Shown here piece after piece: positions 18,233-26,540 of a DNA stretch of 64,000 bases (position 1 is the first letter of the stretch; each line of letters begins with the position of its first letter). The position numbers were made by a program, and so were the translations under genes. The notes below the pieces were generated by a model. That model did no database searches and was not told the DNA's origin. It worked only from the letters and a program-made list of their open reading frames with translations. The stretch is from Cupriavidus sp. AU9028 (GTDB taxonomy: Bacteria; Pseudomonadota; Gammaproteobacteria; Burkholderiales; Burkholderiaceae): positions 248,001-312,000 of the forward strand of contig NZ_JAIMCG010000002.1 of NCBI RefSeq assembly GCF_019795295.1. Reading direction: 5' to 3'.

Positions 18233-18263
18233 AAAAAAGCGCCGGAAGGTTTCCGGCGCTTTT
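18233..18263 (-). terminator. Rho-independent terminator of the BON-domain gene
   Basis: The nine-base arms GCGCCGGAA and TTCCGGCGC enclose a three-base loop. Read on the minus strand the stem is followed by six Ts. It lies 37 bp after the stop of the BON gene that ends at 18300. Confidence 0.85.
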
Positions 18264-18299
18264 GCTTGGCGATGCAGGCGGCGCTTGCCGCCCGACGCA

Positions 18300-19640
18300 T
18301 CAGTCCGGCGTCCAGTTCTTCAGGTCCGTCATTTTCTCAGGCGACGAGACGTCCCTGCTGCGCACGCGGATCTCGTTGTCGACATCGGTAACGCCATAGA
18401 CGTTGTCGGCGATGTCCTCGATATCGAACTTCTCGCTGCGGCTGCGTACGGAACCTGTCAGCTTGACCACGCCGCCGTTGACCTGCACGGTCACATCGCT
18501 CAGGTCCAGCCCGTCGGCATAGGCAAGACGTTCACAGACGGCCTCGTGGATCCGTTCGTCGCTGCGCTGGTAGCCCTTCGGGCCAACCCGGCGCCGATCC
18601 GGTTCCTGGCCGAACAGACCGCCGACCGCCTCGCCGATCCGGTGGCCAAGTTCATACAGCATGCCGTGCTCTTCGTGCCGGCCGCGCTCTCCATACGAAC
18701 GGTCATCGACATGCCGGGCGCCGTACCCACTGCCGTACTCTCTGCCGTAGGGTCGATTCTGGCCGCCCGCGCCGTACCCGGAGCCCGCCCAGGCCTGCGG
18801 GCGATCTGCGTGACGGCTCCGCCCGCCAAGAAAATTGCCTTCCTCGGATAGGCCTCCCGCGCGGTGGCCTTCGAAGCCACGCTGACTCTCATCCCCCCAG
18901 TCACGGTAACCTTCGCCGCCGGCCCCGTACCCGCGCATCCGGCTGGCGTAGGCGCGCTCGAGGCTGCTTTCGGACTGGCGCGAGAAGCGGCCGCCGCCAT
19001 AACGCTGGCCACCGGTGCGGTCGTCCTCGTGCGACCACGATTCGTATCCCCCCGGATCGCGCGCGCGGGTCGCGGCCACGCGGCCGTAGGCGCCGGTCAG
19101 GTCCTCGCCGTAACGGCCCGACGACTGGCTGCGGCCGCGCTGCCAATCGTGCTGCCCACCGCGCTGCTGACCGCTGTGCCGCTCGCCGGCAAGCCAGTCG
19201 CCCTCGCGTCCATACGGGCGGCCATAGGCCTGGCCATATCCCGCACTGGTGCCCTGCCGGCTGTCCTCTCCGTAGCGGCCTTCGCCATAACCGCGTCCCC
19301 GCTGGACGCTCTCATGGTCGCTCTCATAACTGCTGCCGTAGTGACCGCCGTAATCGCCGTGATCGCGCGGATCGTTGCGGTCGCCGTGATATCCGGCATC
19401 GAGCCAGCTGTCGTCGCGGTCGCCGAGCCCGCCCCGCGGCGGGCCGCCCTCGCTCAGTTGCCCGGGCGCCAGGCCAACCGCCCGTCGCGCCCTCGTCCAG
19501 ACGTTGTCGTCGGACTCCCCCTGCCAGTCTTCCTGCGCCCAGCGTTCCGAGCGGTTGTCACTCCAGCCGTCATCGCGGTCATCGTAACCAGGCCATCCCG
19601 ATTGCATGCGGCGGCCACGGGAGTCATAGTCGTTGCGCAT
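18300..19640 (-). CDS. BON-domain protein with a long Gly/Tyr/Arg-rich disordered region
   Basis: Residues 1 to about 345 of this 446-residue protein are low-complexity, rich in Gly, Tyr, Arg, Ser, Asp and Gln, with many GYG, YGR and GRYG units. Residues 350-446 form a BON domain, beginning VGPKGYQRSDERI and containing VTVQVNGGVVKLTGSV. BON domains in OsmY-like proteins are linked to envelope or membrane stress. There is no signal peptide, so the protein is probably cytoplasmic. The ATG is preceded by AGGAGA. A sigma-54-like element lies about 100 bp upstream and a strong terminator lies downstream. The first 13 BON residues are identical to those of the BON protein at 47620. Confidence 0.88.
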   Translation of the reverse strand: MRNDYDSRGRRMQSGWPGYDDRDDGWSDNRSERWAQEDWQGESDDNVWTRARRAVGLAPGQLSEGGPPRGGLGDRDDSWLDAGYHGDRNDPRDHGDYGGHYGSSYESDHESVQRGRGYGEGRYGEDSRQGTSAGYGQAYGRPYGREGDWLAGERHSGQQRGGQHDWQRGRSQSSGRYGEDLTGAYGRVAATRARDPGGYESWSHEDDRTGGQRYGGGRFSRQSESSLERAYASRMRGYGAGGEGYRDWGDESQRGFEGHRAGGLSEEGNFLGGRSRHADRPQAWAGSGYGAGGQNRPYGREYGSGYGARHVDDRSYGERGRHEEHGMLYELGHRIGEAVGGLFGQEPDRRRVGPKGYQRSDERIHEAVCERLAYADGLDLSDVTVQVNGGVVKLTGSVRSRSEKFDIEDIADNVYGVTDVDNEIRVRSRDVSSPEKMTDLKNWTPD

Positions 19641-19737
19641 CGTCGTCTCCTGTCATGGGTTGCGTGCGAGCGTCGGTGGCAGCTGCCCTCGCCCTGCTTC
19701 TGCCCGCACACGGCAAACAGGGCCCGCCTGCGTGTGC

Positions 19738-19753
19738 GGCAAGAACCGTACCG
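19738..19753 (-). promoter_or_regulatory. Sigma-54-like -24/-12 element for the 446-residue BON gene
   Basis: On the minus strand the sequence is CGGTACGGTTCTTGCC. The GG and GC are ten bases apart, and 9 of 12 conserved consensus positions (TGGCACG-N4-TTGCW) match. It lies about 100 bp before the ATG at 19640. The element at 47479, in front of the other large BON gene, is nearly identical. Confidence 0.5.
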
Positions 19754-19915
19754 CCGGATGACCTGCACGCCGCAGCGCCTGCGCACGTTCGCGCCAGAGC
19801 CGCGGGCGCGGCCGGCCCTACATCGCTTGTAATTTTGTCAACCGGCGCGGGGAAGCGAGCTGGCCTGCGGTTTCCCCGAACTTTTTAGTTGCGCTTCGGT
19901 CACATTTTCCGGCCT

Positions 19916-19932
19916 CCGGACCGGTGGTCCGG
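19916..19932. repeat. Perfect short inverted repeat upstream of the hydrolase gene
   Basis: The arms CCGGACC and GGTCCGG flank a three-base loop, ending 43 bp before the ATG at 19976. It could be an operator or a leader hairpin; nothing in the sequence decides. Confidence 0.35.
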
Positions 19933-19975
19933 TCTGCCCTCTCCCGCCAAACCACTCCATCACAATGGTGATTCG

Positions 19976-21040
19976 ATGAAGACCTCGCTCCCTCGCCTGG
20001 CGCCGCTTCCCTCGCTGGCTCTCTCCATGCTGCTCGCCGGCCCCGCTCTGGCGGCCCCCGCTGCGCCGGCGGCCACTTCCGCGACGCCCGGCACGACCTA
20101 CGGCCCGCAACTGGAAGGCTTCCGCTATCCGCACCCGGTCCAGCGCTTCGAGTTCACCTCGCAACAGCAGCCGATGTCGATGGCATTCATGGATGTGGCA
20201 CCGAAGGGCAAAGCCAACGGCCGCACCGCGGTCCTGCTGCATGGGAAGAACTTCTGCGGCGCGACCTGGGAGCAGACCATCGAGACCCTGTCGTCCGCCG
20301 GCTATCGCGTCATTGCGCCAGACCAGATCGGCTTCTGCGCGTCCACCAAACCGCGCGGCTACCAGTTCAGCTTCCCGCAACTGGCTGCGAATACCCAGGC
20401 GCTGTTGCAATCGCGCGGCATTCAGCGGGCGACCGTGATCGGTCATTCGATGGGCGGCATGCTGGCGGCCCGCTTCGCGCTGCAGTACCCGAACATGGTG
20501 GAACAACTGGTGCTCGTCAACCCGATCGGGCTGGAGGATTGGCAGGCAGCAGGCGTGCCCTACGCCACCGTCGATCAACTCTATCAGGGCGAACTGAAGA
20601 CCACCTTCGACAGCATCAAGGCGTACCAGCTGCGCTTCTACTACAACGGCAAATGGCGCCCCGAGTACGACCGCTGGGTGTCGATGCAGGCGGGCATGTA
20701 TGCCGGCAGCGGGCGCGAAATCGTCGCATGGAACCAGGCGCAGACGGCGGAGATGTTGTTCACCCAGCCCGTCGTGCATGAATTCCCGCATATCACGGCG
20801 CCAACGCTGCTGCTGATCGGCGAGAAGGACCGGACCGCGCCGGGTGCGAACCGCGCGCCGGCGGAACTGGCCACCAGGCTCGGCAACTACCCCGTGCTGA
20901 TGCGCCAGGCCGCGGCCGCGATCCCCCGAGCGAACCTGGTAGCGTTCCCGGATCTGGGGCATTCGCCGCAGGTAGAAGCACCGGAGCTGTTCCACCGCAC
21001 CTTGCTGCGCGAACTGGATGGCGGCACGCGCCAGCGCTGA
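19976..21040 (+). CDS. Secreted alpha/beta hydrolase
   Basis: This 354-residue protein has a signal peptide (LAPLPSLALSMLLAGPALAAP) and is probably periplasmic. The catalytic triad is visible: Ser in the elbow GHSMGGM, Asp in GEKDRTAP and His in LGHSPQVEAP; the oxyanion segment is LLHGKNFCGATW. It resembles esterases and epoxide-hydrolase-like enzymes; the substrate is unknown. The start at ATG 19976 is chosen because it gives the signal peptide; its ribosome site is weak. Confidence 0.85.
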   Translation: MKTSLPRLAPLPSLALSMLLAGPALAAPAAPAATSATPGTTYGPQLEGFRYPHPVQRFEFTSQQQPMSMAFMDVAPKGKANGRTAVLLHGKNFCGATWEQTIETLSSAGYRVIAPDQIGFCASTKPRGYQFSFPQLAANTQALLQSRGIQRATVIGHSMGGMLAARFALQYPNMVEQLVLVNPIGLEDWQAAGVPYATVDQLYQGELKTTFDSIKAYQLRFYYNGKWRPEYDRWVSMQAGMYAGSGREIVAWNQAQTAEMLFTQPVVHEFPHITAPTLLLIGEKDRTAPGANRAPAELATRLGNYPVLMRQAAAAIPRANLVAFPDLGHSPQVEAPELFHRTLLRELDGGTRQR

Positions 21041-21055
21041 TACGCCGCCCCGCCC

Positions 21056-21847
21056 TCACCCTGCACGGGAGCCCGCTGGGGCCAGGTCGGGGGCGGAAAC
21101 TCGCTTCAGGACAGTCGAGCCATCCTCCCTGGTGTCGTGGGCAAAGCGGCGCAGTGCATCCCGATGGCTGGGATAAAGATGGAGCGCCGCCGGCAGCCGC
21201 GTGGCGCGGCGACAGCGCAAGCCTTCGGCCACCAGGGATACCGCCGCATCGGCGATCAGCCCGACCGCAGAGAGAACCAATGCGAGGCTCTGGCCTGCGA
21301 TCAGGACCGTGACAAGGATGGCCCCCGGCATCAGCACCAACCCGACAAGCAGCTTGCCCACGGCACGGGAGATCGCCTTCCCGTTCATCCGTGGCTGCCA
21401 GGCGTGGCCCTTCAGATGCCCCTCGAGGTGTTCGTGCAGGGTGTCCAGCGCGTTGTCCAGTTGCTGGCAAGCGAGTAACAGTCTCTGGGCCGGCTCTGGT
21501 TCTCCAGCCCTTCCCTCGGCTTCCGCCTCCACCATCTTCGCATGCAGCCCAAGGACGGTTTGGGACAGCTCGGCCACCTGGCGAGCCGCGCCCTCTGCCG
21601 GGTCGCCGCGATGACATCGCGTCGAATCCGCCAGAAACCTGATCTTCGGCCACAGCGCGGCGTAGTAGGCCGCCGCAGCCGGGATGGCGATTGAATTCGC
21701 CTGCCGCTCGCAGGCGATCCGCCAGGGATTCGCGTCCCGCAGCCCATCGGCCGACGCCGTGCCGGTGGCGCGCAACTCGGCAAGCCACTGGCTGCGGGTG
21801 AGATCGCCGGGGCACTGCCCGGTGGTGCCTGATGACTGTGTTCGCAT
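21056..21847 (-). CDS. Orphan protein with a membrane hairpin
   Basis: I do not recognise this 263-residue protein. The N-terminal 150 residues are soluble and helical; residues from about 163 to 210 form two hydrophobic helices (near LLVGLVLMPGAILVTVLIAG and LALVLSAVGLIADAAVSLVA), followed by a basic tail. This resembles proteins that insert a hairpin into a membrane. The ATG at 21847 has no clear ribosome site. It diverges from the CBS gene and converges with the hydrolase. Confidence 0.65.
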   Translation of the reverse strand: MRTQSSGTTGQCPGDLTRSQWLAELRATGTASADGLRDANPWRIACERQANSIAIPAAAAYYAALWPKIRFLADSTRCHRGDPAEGAARQVAELSQTVLGLHAKMVEAEAEGRAGEPEPAQRLLLACQQLDNALDTLHEHLEGHLKGHAWQPRMNGKAISRAVGKLLVGLVLMPGAILVTVLIAGQSLALVLSAVGLIADAAVSLVAEGLRCRRATRLPAALHLYPSHRDALRRFAHDTREDGSTVLKRVSAPDLAPAGSRAG

Positions 21848-21940
21848 GGCTGGTCAACGAAGAGGAAGGAAAGAGTGTGGCAACGCTGGGTGGCCGGTGC
21901 TTTCGGGCCCTTCCAGGAATCGTAGGTTTGAGGCGGCCGC

Positions 21941-21956
21941 GGGAATGCATCTTGCG
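21941..21956 (+). promoter_or_regulatory. Weak sigma-54-like element for the CBS gene
   Basis: The sequence GGGAATGCATCTTGCG has GG and GC ten bases apart and matches 8 of 12 consensus positions. It lies 55 bp before the ATG at 22011. Confidence 0.35.
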
Positions 21957-22010
21957 CCGATACCGCAGCGTGCCCCCTGCACGCACGACCGCGACTCCAA
22001 GGAGGAAACC

Positions 22011-22481
22011 ATGGCTACGGAAACACAAGGCAGCACCCAGCAAGGCGGCGGTGTGCTGCGTGATGTCATGACCGCACAACCGGCCTTCGTCACGTCGGAT
22101 GAGACCATCCAGCGCGCGGCGGAACTGATGGGTCAACTCGATGTGGGGGCGCTGCCGGTCTGCGACGGTCAACGGCTGATCGGGATGGTCACCGACCGCG
22201 ACATCACCGTGCGTTGCACCGCATCGGGTGCCGACCCGGCCAGCACCAAGGTGAGCGAGGCGATGACCGCCGAGGTTCAGTGGTGCAATGAAGAGGATCC
22301 GATCGACAGCGTCCGCGAAAAAATGGCGTCGAGCCAGATCCGGCGCATCCCCGTCATCAACAAGGATCACCAGTTGGTCGGCATGGTGTCGCTCGGCGAT
22401 CTGGCGGTGAAGACCGAGGATAGCGCCGGTGCCGGCCAGGCACTGGAGGACGTGTCGCAGCCCGCCCAGCCCGCGCAATAA
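22011..22481 (+). CDS. CBS-domain pair protein
   Basis: This 156-residue protein is a stand-alone pair of CBS domains, which bind adenine nucleotides and act as energy sensors. The first repeat runs from about residue 18 (DVMTAQPAFVTSDETI) to MVTDRDI, the second from VSEAMTAEVQWC to LVGMVSLGDLA. The C-terminus is short and disordered. AGGAGGAAACC directly before the ATG gives a strong start. It is close to YrpB/HRP1-like stress proteins. A weak sigma-54-like element lies upstream. Confidence 0.92.
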   Translation: MATETQGSTQQGGGVLRDVMTAQPAFVTSDETIQRAAELMGQLDVGALPVCDGQRLIGMVTDRDITVRCTASGADPASTKVSEAMTAEVQWCNEEDPIDSVREKMASSQIRRIPVINKDHQLVGMVSLGDLAVKTEDSAGAGQALEDVSQPAQPAQ

Positions 22482-22666
22482 GTCAACCTCGCGATGGTGG
22501 TGAATTGGGGCCGGCGAGCACGTCGGCCCCTTTCTATTCCACGGCTGGCAATTGTCGGCATCGGGCGCATTGGGAGCGAGATACGCGCGCAGTCCTCTCC
22601 CCCGGGCCCCCTCGCCCAAGCGGAGCGCGGCGCGAAACAGGGGAGCGAAACAGCGTTCGCTGTTCT

Positions 22667-22682
22667 CGGCACAAGGTTTGCA
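22667..22682 (+). promoter_or_regulatory. Sigma-54-like element for the DUF3008 gene
   Basis: The sequence CGGCACAAGGTTTGCA matches 10 of 12 consensus positions, with GG and GC ten bases apart. It lies 53 bp before the ATG at 22736. Confidence 0.55.
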
Positions 22683-22735
22683 TTTTGTCCGGCACGCGGG
22701 CCGACGCGGCCCGCCACCGAACATGGAGGTGAACC

Positions 22736-22915
22736 ATGCCAGCGAAATCCAAAGCGCAGCAGATGGCCGCCGGCGCGGCGTTGTCGGCCAAGCGTGGTGA
22801 CAAGAAGGCAAGCGAACTGAAGGGCGCGTCGAAGTCCATGGTCAAGTCGATGAGCGAGAAGGAGCTGCAGGACATGGCCTCGACCCCGCGCAAGGGCAAG
22901 CCCGACCACAAGTAG
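22736..22915 (+). CDS. DUF3008-family small basic protein
   Basis: This 59-residue Lys-rich protein begins MPAKSKAQQMAAGAALSAKR, the characteristic start of the DUF3008 family, and continues with LKGASKSMVKSMSEKEL. The function is unknown; family members are small and soluble. GGAGGTGAACC before the ATG gives a strong ribosome site. It is preceded by one of the best sigma-54-like elements and is probably co-transcribed with the DUF4142 and BON genes downstream. Confidence 0.85.
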   Translation: MPAKSKAQQMAAGAALSAKRGDKKASELKGASKSMVKSMSEKELQDMASTPRKGKPDHK

Positions 22916-22967
22916 CGTGTCCCGCCCGGACAACCTGCAGTAGCACAAATGACCATCGGATGTAGAT

Positions 22968-23711
22968 ATGTCGAGCGCAACCGGCCTTCGTCATCCCGCT
23001 TCCCGGCTCCTGGCCGCCTGGCTGCTGGCGGCGCTGCCGCTTGCCTGGCATGCCGGCGAGGCGCAGGCGCAGCGTACGCAAGCCCAGGCGCAACGCGCTC
23101 CCGGAATTTCGCCGCCTGTCACCGATGCGTCCCGCCCTCCGGCCGCCACGCTGTCGACGGACGATCTGCGCTTCATCGACGAGGCCGTGCTGACCTCGGC
23201 GATGGGGATCGAAACGGCCGGCATGGTGCTGGAGGTTTCCGCGGACCCGACCCTGCTCGCCTACGCGCGCAAGGTCGCCGAGGACCACCAGGAGATGGCG
23301 GCCGAGCTGGCGAGCATCGCATCGGACAAGGGCGTGCAGCCGGAGAAGCGATTGCCGGAAGCGCCGGAGGTATCTCGGCTGCGCACGCTGAAGGGCCCGG
23401 ACTTCGACCGAATGTATGTGCAGATGGTCGCGGTCGATGCCAACCGCCAGGCGGTGGCGCTGTTCGAGCGGCAGGCGGAAATCGGCAAGGACCCCGCCCT
23501 GCGCGCGTTCGCCAAGCGGTCGCTGGAGAAATTGCAGCGCCATCTGTCAATGGGCCAGTCCATGGCAACGCGAACCGTGACCTGGCGCAGTGGCATCGCC
23601 CATTATGCGGCGCGTCATCGCCCCCCGGCGCAGACCGCCTCGCCCGCGGCGGCCCCTGCCGTTCCCCAATGGAGTCAACTGGTAAACCATGAACGCTTCC
23701 CCCGACAATAG
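22968..23711 (+). CDS. DUF4142 (ferritin-like) periplasmic protein
   Basis: This 247-residue protein has an N-terminal signal peptide (LLAAWLLAALPLAWHAGEAQA) followed by a DUF4142 four-helix domain at about residues 64-205, with DLRFIDEAVLTSAMGIETAG, YARKVAEDHQEMAAEL and FDRMYVQMVAVD. DUF4142 proteins are predicted ferritin-like bundles of unknown role, common in stress loci. The C-terminus is a Pro/Ala tail. The last 23 bp overlap the next gene, which suggests coupling. Confidence 0.85.
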   Translation: MSSATGLRHPASRLLAAWLLAALPLAWHAGEAQAQRTQAQAQRAPGISPPVTDASRPPAATLSTDDLRFIDEAVLTSAMGIETAGMVLEVSADPTLLAYARKVAEDHQEMAAELASIASDKGVQPEKRLPEAPEVSRLRTLKGPDFDRMYVQMVAVDANRQAVALFERQAEIGKDPALRAFAKRSLEKLQRHLSMGQSMATRTVTWRSGIAHYAARHRPPAQTASPAAAPAVPQWSQLVNHERFPRQ

Positions 23712-24069
23712 CCCCAACCAAGGCCCAGGCCATGCCGAAGGCGACCAGCCGGCCACCCCCGCCGACGAGGACCTGCTGACGCAGGCACGACAGCATGTCG
23801 CCGACGAGTTCGGCGGCGCGCCTCCAGCGGGGATCACGCTGACGATCGAGGATCGGCGGATCCGGCTGCAGGGGACCGTGCAAACGGTAAGCGTCGCGGA
23901 GCGCATCGCCAAGGCGGCAGCGATTGGCCCGGGCGTGCTCGGCGTCTACAACGACCTGCAGTCGGAGGAACCGCCGCCGGAATCGACCGCTCCGCCGCTG
24001 GCCCGCAATCCCGAGGGGAAGGGACAGCCGCTCGAGCCGCCTGAAGGGCAGATTCACCACAAGGTCTGA
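23689..24069 (+). CDS. Short BON-domain protein
   Basis: This 126-residue protein has a disordered N-terminus of about 28 residues, a BON-like domain (DLLTQARQHVADEF, then ITLTIEDRRIRLQGTVQTVSVAERI and GVLGVYNDLQ) and a Pro-rich tail. There is no signal peptide. It starts inside the end of the DUF4142 gene and is the last gene before a terminator that faces the opposite strand. A role in envelope stress is inferred from the domain only. Confidence 0.8.
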   Translation: MNASPDNSPNQGPGHAEGDQPATPADEDLLTQARQHVADEFGGAPPAGITLTIEDRRIRLQGTVQTVSVAERIAKAAAIGPGVLGVYNDLQSEEPPPESTAPPLARNPEGKGQPLEPPEGQIHHKV

Positions 24070-24093
24070 CGGGTCGACCGGCGCACCGAAGAC

Positions 24094-24123
24094 AAAAAAA
24101 CGCCCCGGCGCAATGCCGGGGCG
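24094..24123 (-). terminator. Rho-independent terminator of the hemerythrin gene
   Basis: The arms CGCCCCGGC and GCCGGGGCG enclose a five-base loop, and on the minus strand the stem is followed by seven Ts. It lies 77 bp after the hemerythrin stop and may also stop plus-strand transcripts weakly. Confidence 0.85.
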
Positions 24124-24199
24124 TGGTACTGCAGGGGTGCGGTGCGGTGCGGTGCCGCGCCGTCGTTTTTGCAGGGCAATGACGCGGGCAGCCCGGCTG

Positions 24200-24667
24200 T
24201 CAGGCCGCCTCACCCATCAGTTCCTCCTTGCGAGCCGCCATCTTGGTGGCCATTTCGCGCAGGTCGATGTCCTTGTCCATCACCATCTTGAAGAGTTCGT
24301 TCTCCTCTTCCTCGACGTGGTGGTTTACGTATTCCGAGAGGACAGTGAAGTTCGCCTCCAGCATGTCCGGTTCCTGGCCGGCTCGGATCGCCGCAATCAG
24401 GTCCTTCGCCACCTGGTGCTCGACCTTGGCCTCGTTCAACATGTTGTCGATCTTGTCATTCACGCCGCGCAGGCCGGGATAGAAAATCTCCTCCTCGATC
24501 TGCGTGTGAACGGTCAGCTCCTGACACGTCTGCTGCGCGATCTGTTCCTTTTCGGACTGCTCCTTGGCGCTCTCAAAGGCCTTGAACAGCTTCTTGACAT
24601 TGCGGTGATCGTCCAGCAGCAGGCCGATTGCGGCACGCTGCGCGGTAGGGATATTGGATTTGTTCAT
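24200..24667 (-). CDS. Hemerythrin-domain protein
   Basis: This 155-residue protein is a hemerythrin-like four-helix bundle that binds two irons. The iron ligands are visible in LLDDHRNVKKLF, HTQIEEEIFYP, EAKVEHQVAKD and YVNHHVEEEENELF. Such proteins store or sense O2, NO or iron and protect against nitrosative or oxidative stress. ATG 24667 is chosen because of a GGAGA site; longer in-frame starts are rejected. A terminator follows. No sigma-54-like site was found upstream, unlike most neighbours. Confidence 0.92.
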   Translation of the reverse strand: MNKSNIPTAQRAAIGLLLDDHRNVKKLFKAFESAKEQSEKEQIAQQTCQELTVHTQIEEEIFYPGLRGVNDKIDNMLNEAKVEHQVAKDLIAAIRAGQEPDMLEANFTVLSEYVNHHVEEEENELFKMVMDKDIDLREMATKMAARKEELMGEAA

Positions 24668-24823
24668 AGCGTTTCTCCAGTTTGTGGGGAAGAGATGGCT
24701 GCCGGTCGTACACCGCGCCGGCATGTCGTTCTGGTATTGCGGTGCTGCCTTCAGGTGGTTTTCGTTGCGCGGTGGGCAGGCCGTCGCGTCAGCGCTGCCC
24801 ACCGGTCAAGGCATCAGCGGGCA

Positions 24824-25285
24824 TCAGCGGCCGGCGCCGGCCTGGTCCTGCTTGACCTTGATGCGGTTCTCGATATCGGTGACGCCCGGGCACTGGTCCG
24901 CGCATTCCTCGATCCGGCGCCGCTCTTCCCGGCTGCCGACCGTACCCTCGAGCACCACGTGCCCGTTGTGCACGTCGACGGACACTTCGCTGACGTCCAG
25001 CCCGTCGCGCCACAGGCGTTCGCAAACCCGGTCCTGAATGCGCTCGTCGGAATAGAAGGCGCGCTGGCCGCCGCTGCCCTGCTGCTGGCGCGAGGCGTCA
25101 CCCTGGCGCTGGAAGCTCGGGTCTTCATTGCGAAAGCCGCCGTAGCTGCTTTGGCCCGGGTCCGCGCTGCGGCTCTGCACTTCGTCGCCCGAGCGGTCGG
25201 TACGGGTGCCGGGCGCCGCGAAGGGAGCGCCAGTCGCACTGCGTTGCCGGCCGCTGTCCGCGGATGGATGATTCGGCTGCGCCAT
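24824..25285 (-). CDS. BON-domain protein with a Gln/Ser/Gly/Arg-rich N-terminus
   Basis: The first 85 residues of this 153-residue protein are disordered, rich in Gln, Ser, Gly, Arg and Asp (for example SSYGGFRNEDPSFQRQ). The BON domain begins AFYSDERIQDRVCERLWRDG and continues with VSVDVHNGHVVLEGTVGS. It is a short relative of the BON proteins at 18300 and 47620: the same S-DERI and CERL elements are shared. ATG 25285 has AAGGAGAA upstream. A sigma-54-like element lies about 110 bp upstream. Confidence 0.85.
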   Translation of the reverse strand: MAQPNHPSADSGRQRSATGAPFAAPGTRTDRSGDEVQSRSADPGQSSYGGFRNEDPSFQRQGDASRQQQGSGGQRAFYSDERIQDRVCERLWRDGLDVSEVSVDVHNGHVVLEGTVGSREERRRIEECADQCPGVTDIENRIKVKQDQAGAGR

Positions 25286-25393
25286 GATGGATTCTCCTTT
25301 TTGCGTGGGGTGCCGGTCCTGGCGGGCGGGGTCGCCCTCGCCCGCCGCGACTGCGGCACGCTTCGTTGAGGAAGGCGTGGTGCCGTCCCTCTT

Positions 25394-25409
25394 TGCAATA
25401 TCCATACCC
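25394..25409 (-). promoter_or_regulatory. Sigma-54-like element for the 153-residue BON gene
   Basis: On the minus strand the sequence is GGGTATGGATATTGCA, with GG and GC ten bases apart and 9 of 12 consensus positions. It lies about 110 bp upstream of ATG 25285. Confidence 0.4.
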
Positions 25410-25485
25410 CGATTCTGGACGGCCGGACAGGCGACTTCTATAGGCGGTGCTCTCCCGCTGCTGACCGGCGAGTTCCTACAACCGA

Positions 25486-25501
25486 TGGCATGGAAGCTGC
25501 T
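25486..25501 (+). promoter_or_regulatory. Sigma-54-like element for the CinA-like gene
   Basis: The sequence TGGCATGGAAGCTGCT matches 10 of 12 consensus positions and lies 36 bp before the ATG at 25537. It is very like the element before the GT4 operon at 29451. Confidence 0.55.
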
Positions 25502-25536
25502 GTCAGCAGCGGCAATCCTTCAACACGAGTCATCCC

Positions 25537-26040
25537 ATGCAGACGACAAAGGAAGCCGCTCAATTTCTGCTGCGTCACGGCCTGCAACTGGCGACGGCGG
25601 AGTCCTGCACCGCCGGCCTGATCGCCGCGCGTATCGCCGACATCCCGGGCTGTGGCGACGGCTTGCGCTGTGCCGTGGTCGCCTATGCGCCGTCGATCAA
25701 GGAGGGTGTGCTGGGCGTGCCCCGCGAGACGATCAAACGATACGGATTGACCAGCGAAGAGGTGTCGCTGGCGATGGCGCGCGGCGTCATGCGGATCGCG
25801 CAGGCCAACCTCGCCATCGGCAACACCGGGCTTGCCGACGGTCGCGGCGACGACAAGACGCCCGCGGGCACGCAGTGTTTCGCCTGGATCTTCCGCCGCG
25901 CGGGCGGGGAAACCTTCGAATTCACCGAGACGGTCCGCTTTCATGGCGATCGCAACAGTGTGCGCGAATCCGCTGCCGAGTTCGCGCTCGGGCGTATCGC
26001 GCACTACTATGAAAAGAGCTTGCGACACGCTGCCGCATGA
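25537..26040 (+). CDS. CinA-family (PncC-like) amidohydrolase
   Basis: This 167-residue protein corresponds to the C-terminal domain of CinA, which hydrolyses nicotinamide mononucleotide to recycle NAD by-products. Markers are LATAESCTAGLIAARI near the N-terminus, VVAYAPSIKEGVLGV, and NTGLADGRG. It lacks the N-terminal molybdopterin-like domain, as stand-alone PncC proteins do. The AIGNTGLADG segment differs from the usual TGxAGP sequence, so the substrate may differ. A sigma-54-like element lies directly upstream. Confidence 0.85.
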   Translation: MQTTKEAAQFLLRHGLQLATAESCTAGLIAARIADIPGCGDGLRCAVVAYAPSIKEGVLGVPRETIKRYGLTSEEVSLAMARGVMRIAQANLAIGNTGLADGRGDDKTPAGTQCFAWIFRRAGGETFEFTETVRFHGDRNSVRESAAEFALGRIAHYYEKSLRHAAA

Positions 26041-26162
26041 CGGGGGAGGACGGCCCCGCGCCTGCACAGCCGTGTAAAAGTCGCGCAGCGCCGCGTCCCA
26101 TTGCCAGGCCTTGACAGGGACCGGCAGGGCGGAAGGCAACGCTCCCTTGCCTTTCTCCACGC

Positions 26163-26178
26163 TGGCACAGTTGCTGCA
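26163..26178 (+). promoter_or_regulatory. Sigma-54-like element for the 73-residue protein gene
   Basis: The sequence TGGCACAGTTGCTGCA matches 10 of 12 consensus positions and ends 36 bp before the ATG at 26215. Confidence 0.55.
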
Positions 26179-26214
26179 TCGATGAAACAAACCAGTCACG
26201 CGGAGAATCCAGAG

Positions 26215-26436
26215 ATGGCCACGGAGTCCAAGCCCGAATCGCAAACGAGTCCCACCGGTACGAATTCCGGCACGCCAGGCCAGGGCAATGAGCCGAACGG
26301 CACTTCCCAAAACGACAAGCAACGCAGTGCCGATCCCGCGCGGGGGCGCGACCTTCCCGATGAAAACGGCGAGCCGCCCTCGGTGCGCAAGCCAGGCGAT
26401 CCGGATGCGAGCGAACCACCGGTCGAGAATTTTTGA
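26215..26436 (+). CDS. Small disordered acidic protein
   Basis: This 73-residue protein is rich in Pro, Gly, Glu, Asp, Asn and Ser and has no predicted fold (for example SQTSPTGTNSGTPGQGNEPN). It has no hydrophobic segment. Such highly hydrophilic proteins are often stress-related, but I do not recognise a family. The start is supported by GGAGA and by its sigma-54-like promoter; a terminator follows, so it is a single-gene unit. Confidence 0.65.
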   Translation: MATESKPESQTSPTGTNSGTPGQGNEPNGTSQNDKQRSADPARGRDLPDENGEPPSVRKPGDPDASEPPVENF

Positions 26437-26441
26437 TTTCC

Positions 26442-26473
26442 CGAAGGGGCTGCGTTGGCGGCCCCTTCGTTTC
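26442..26473 (+). terminator. Rho-independent terminator of the 73-residue protein gene
   Basis: The nine-base arms CGAAGGGGC and GCCCCTTCG flank a ten-base loop, followed by a short T-rich tract (TTTCT). It lies directly after the stop at 26436. Confidence 0.75.
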
Positions 26474-26540
26474 TGTCGCCCCGGTGCTTCGAGGCCGGGC
26501 GCGATTGCCAGCCGGCTTGCCGGCTCAGCCTCACGCAGAA

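Noticed and set aside
24668-24823. Search for a sigma-54-like element before the hemerythrin gene
   Set aside because: No GG-N10-GC with a good TTGC-like -12 was found, so this gene is not included in the array.
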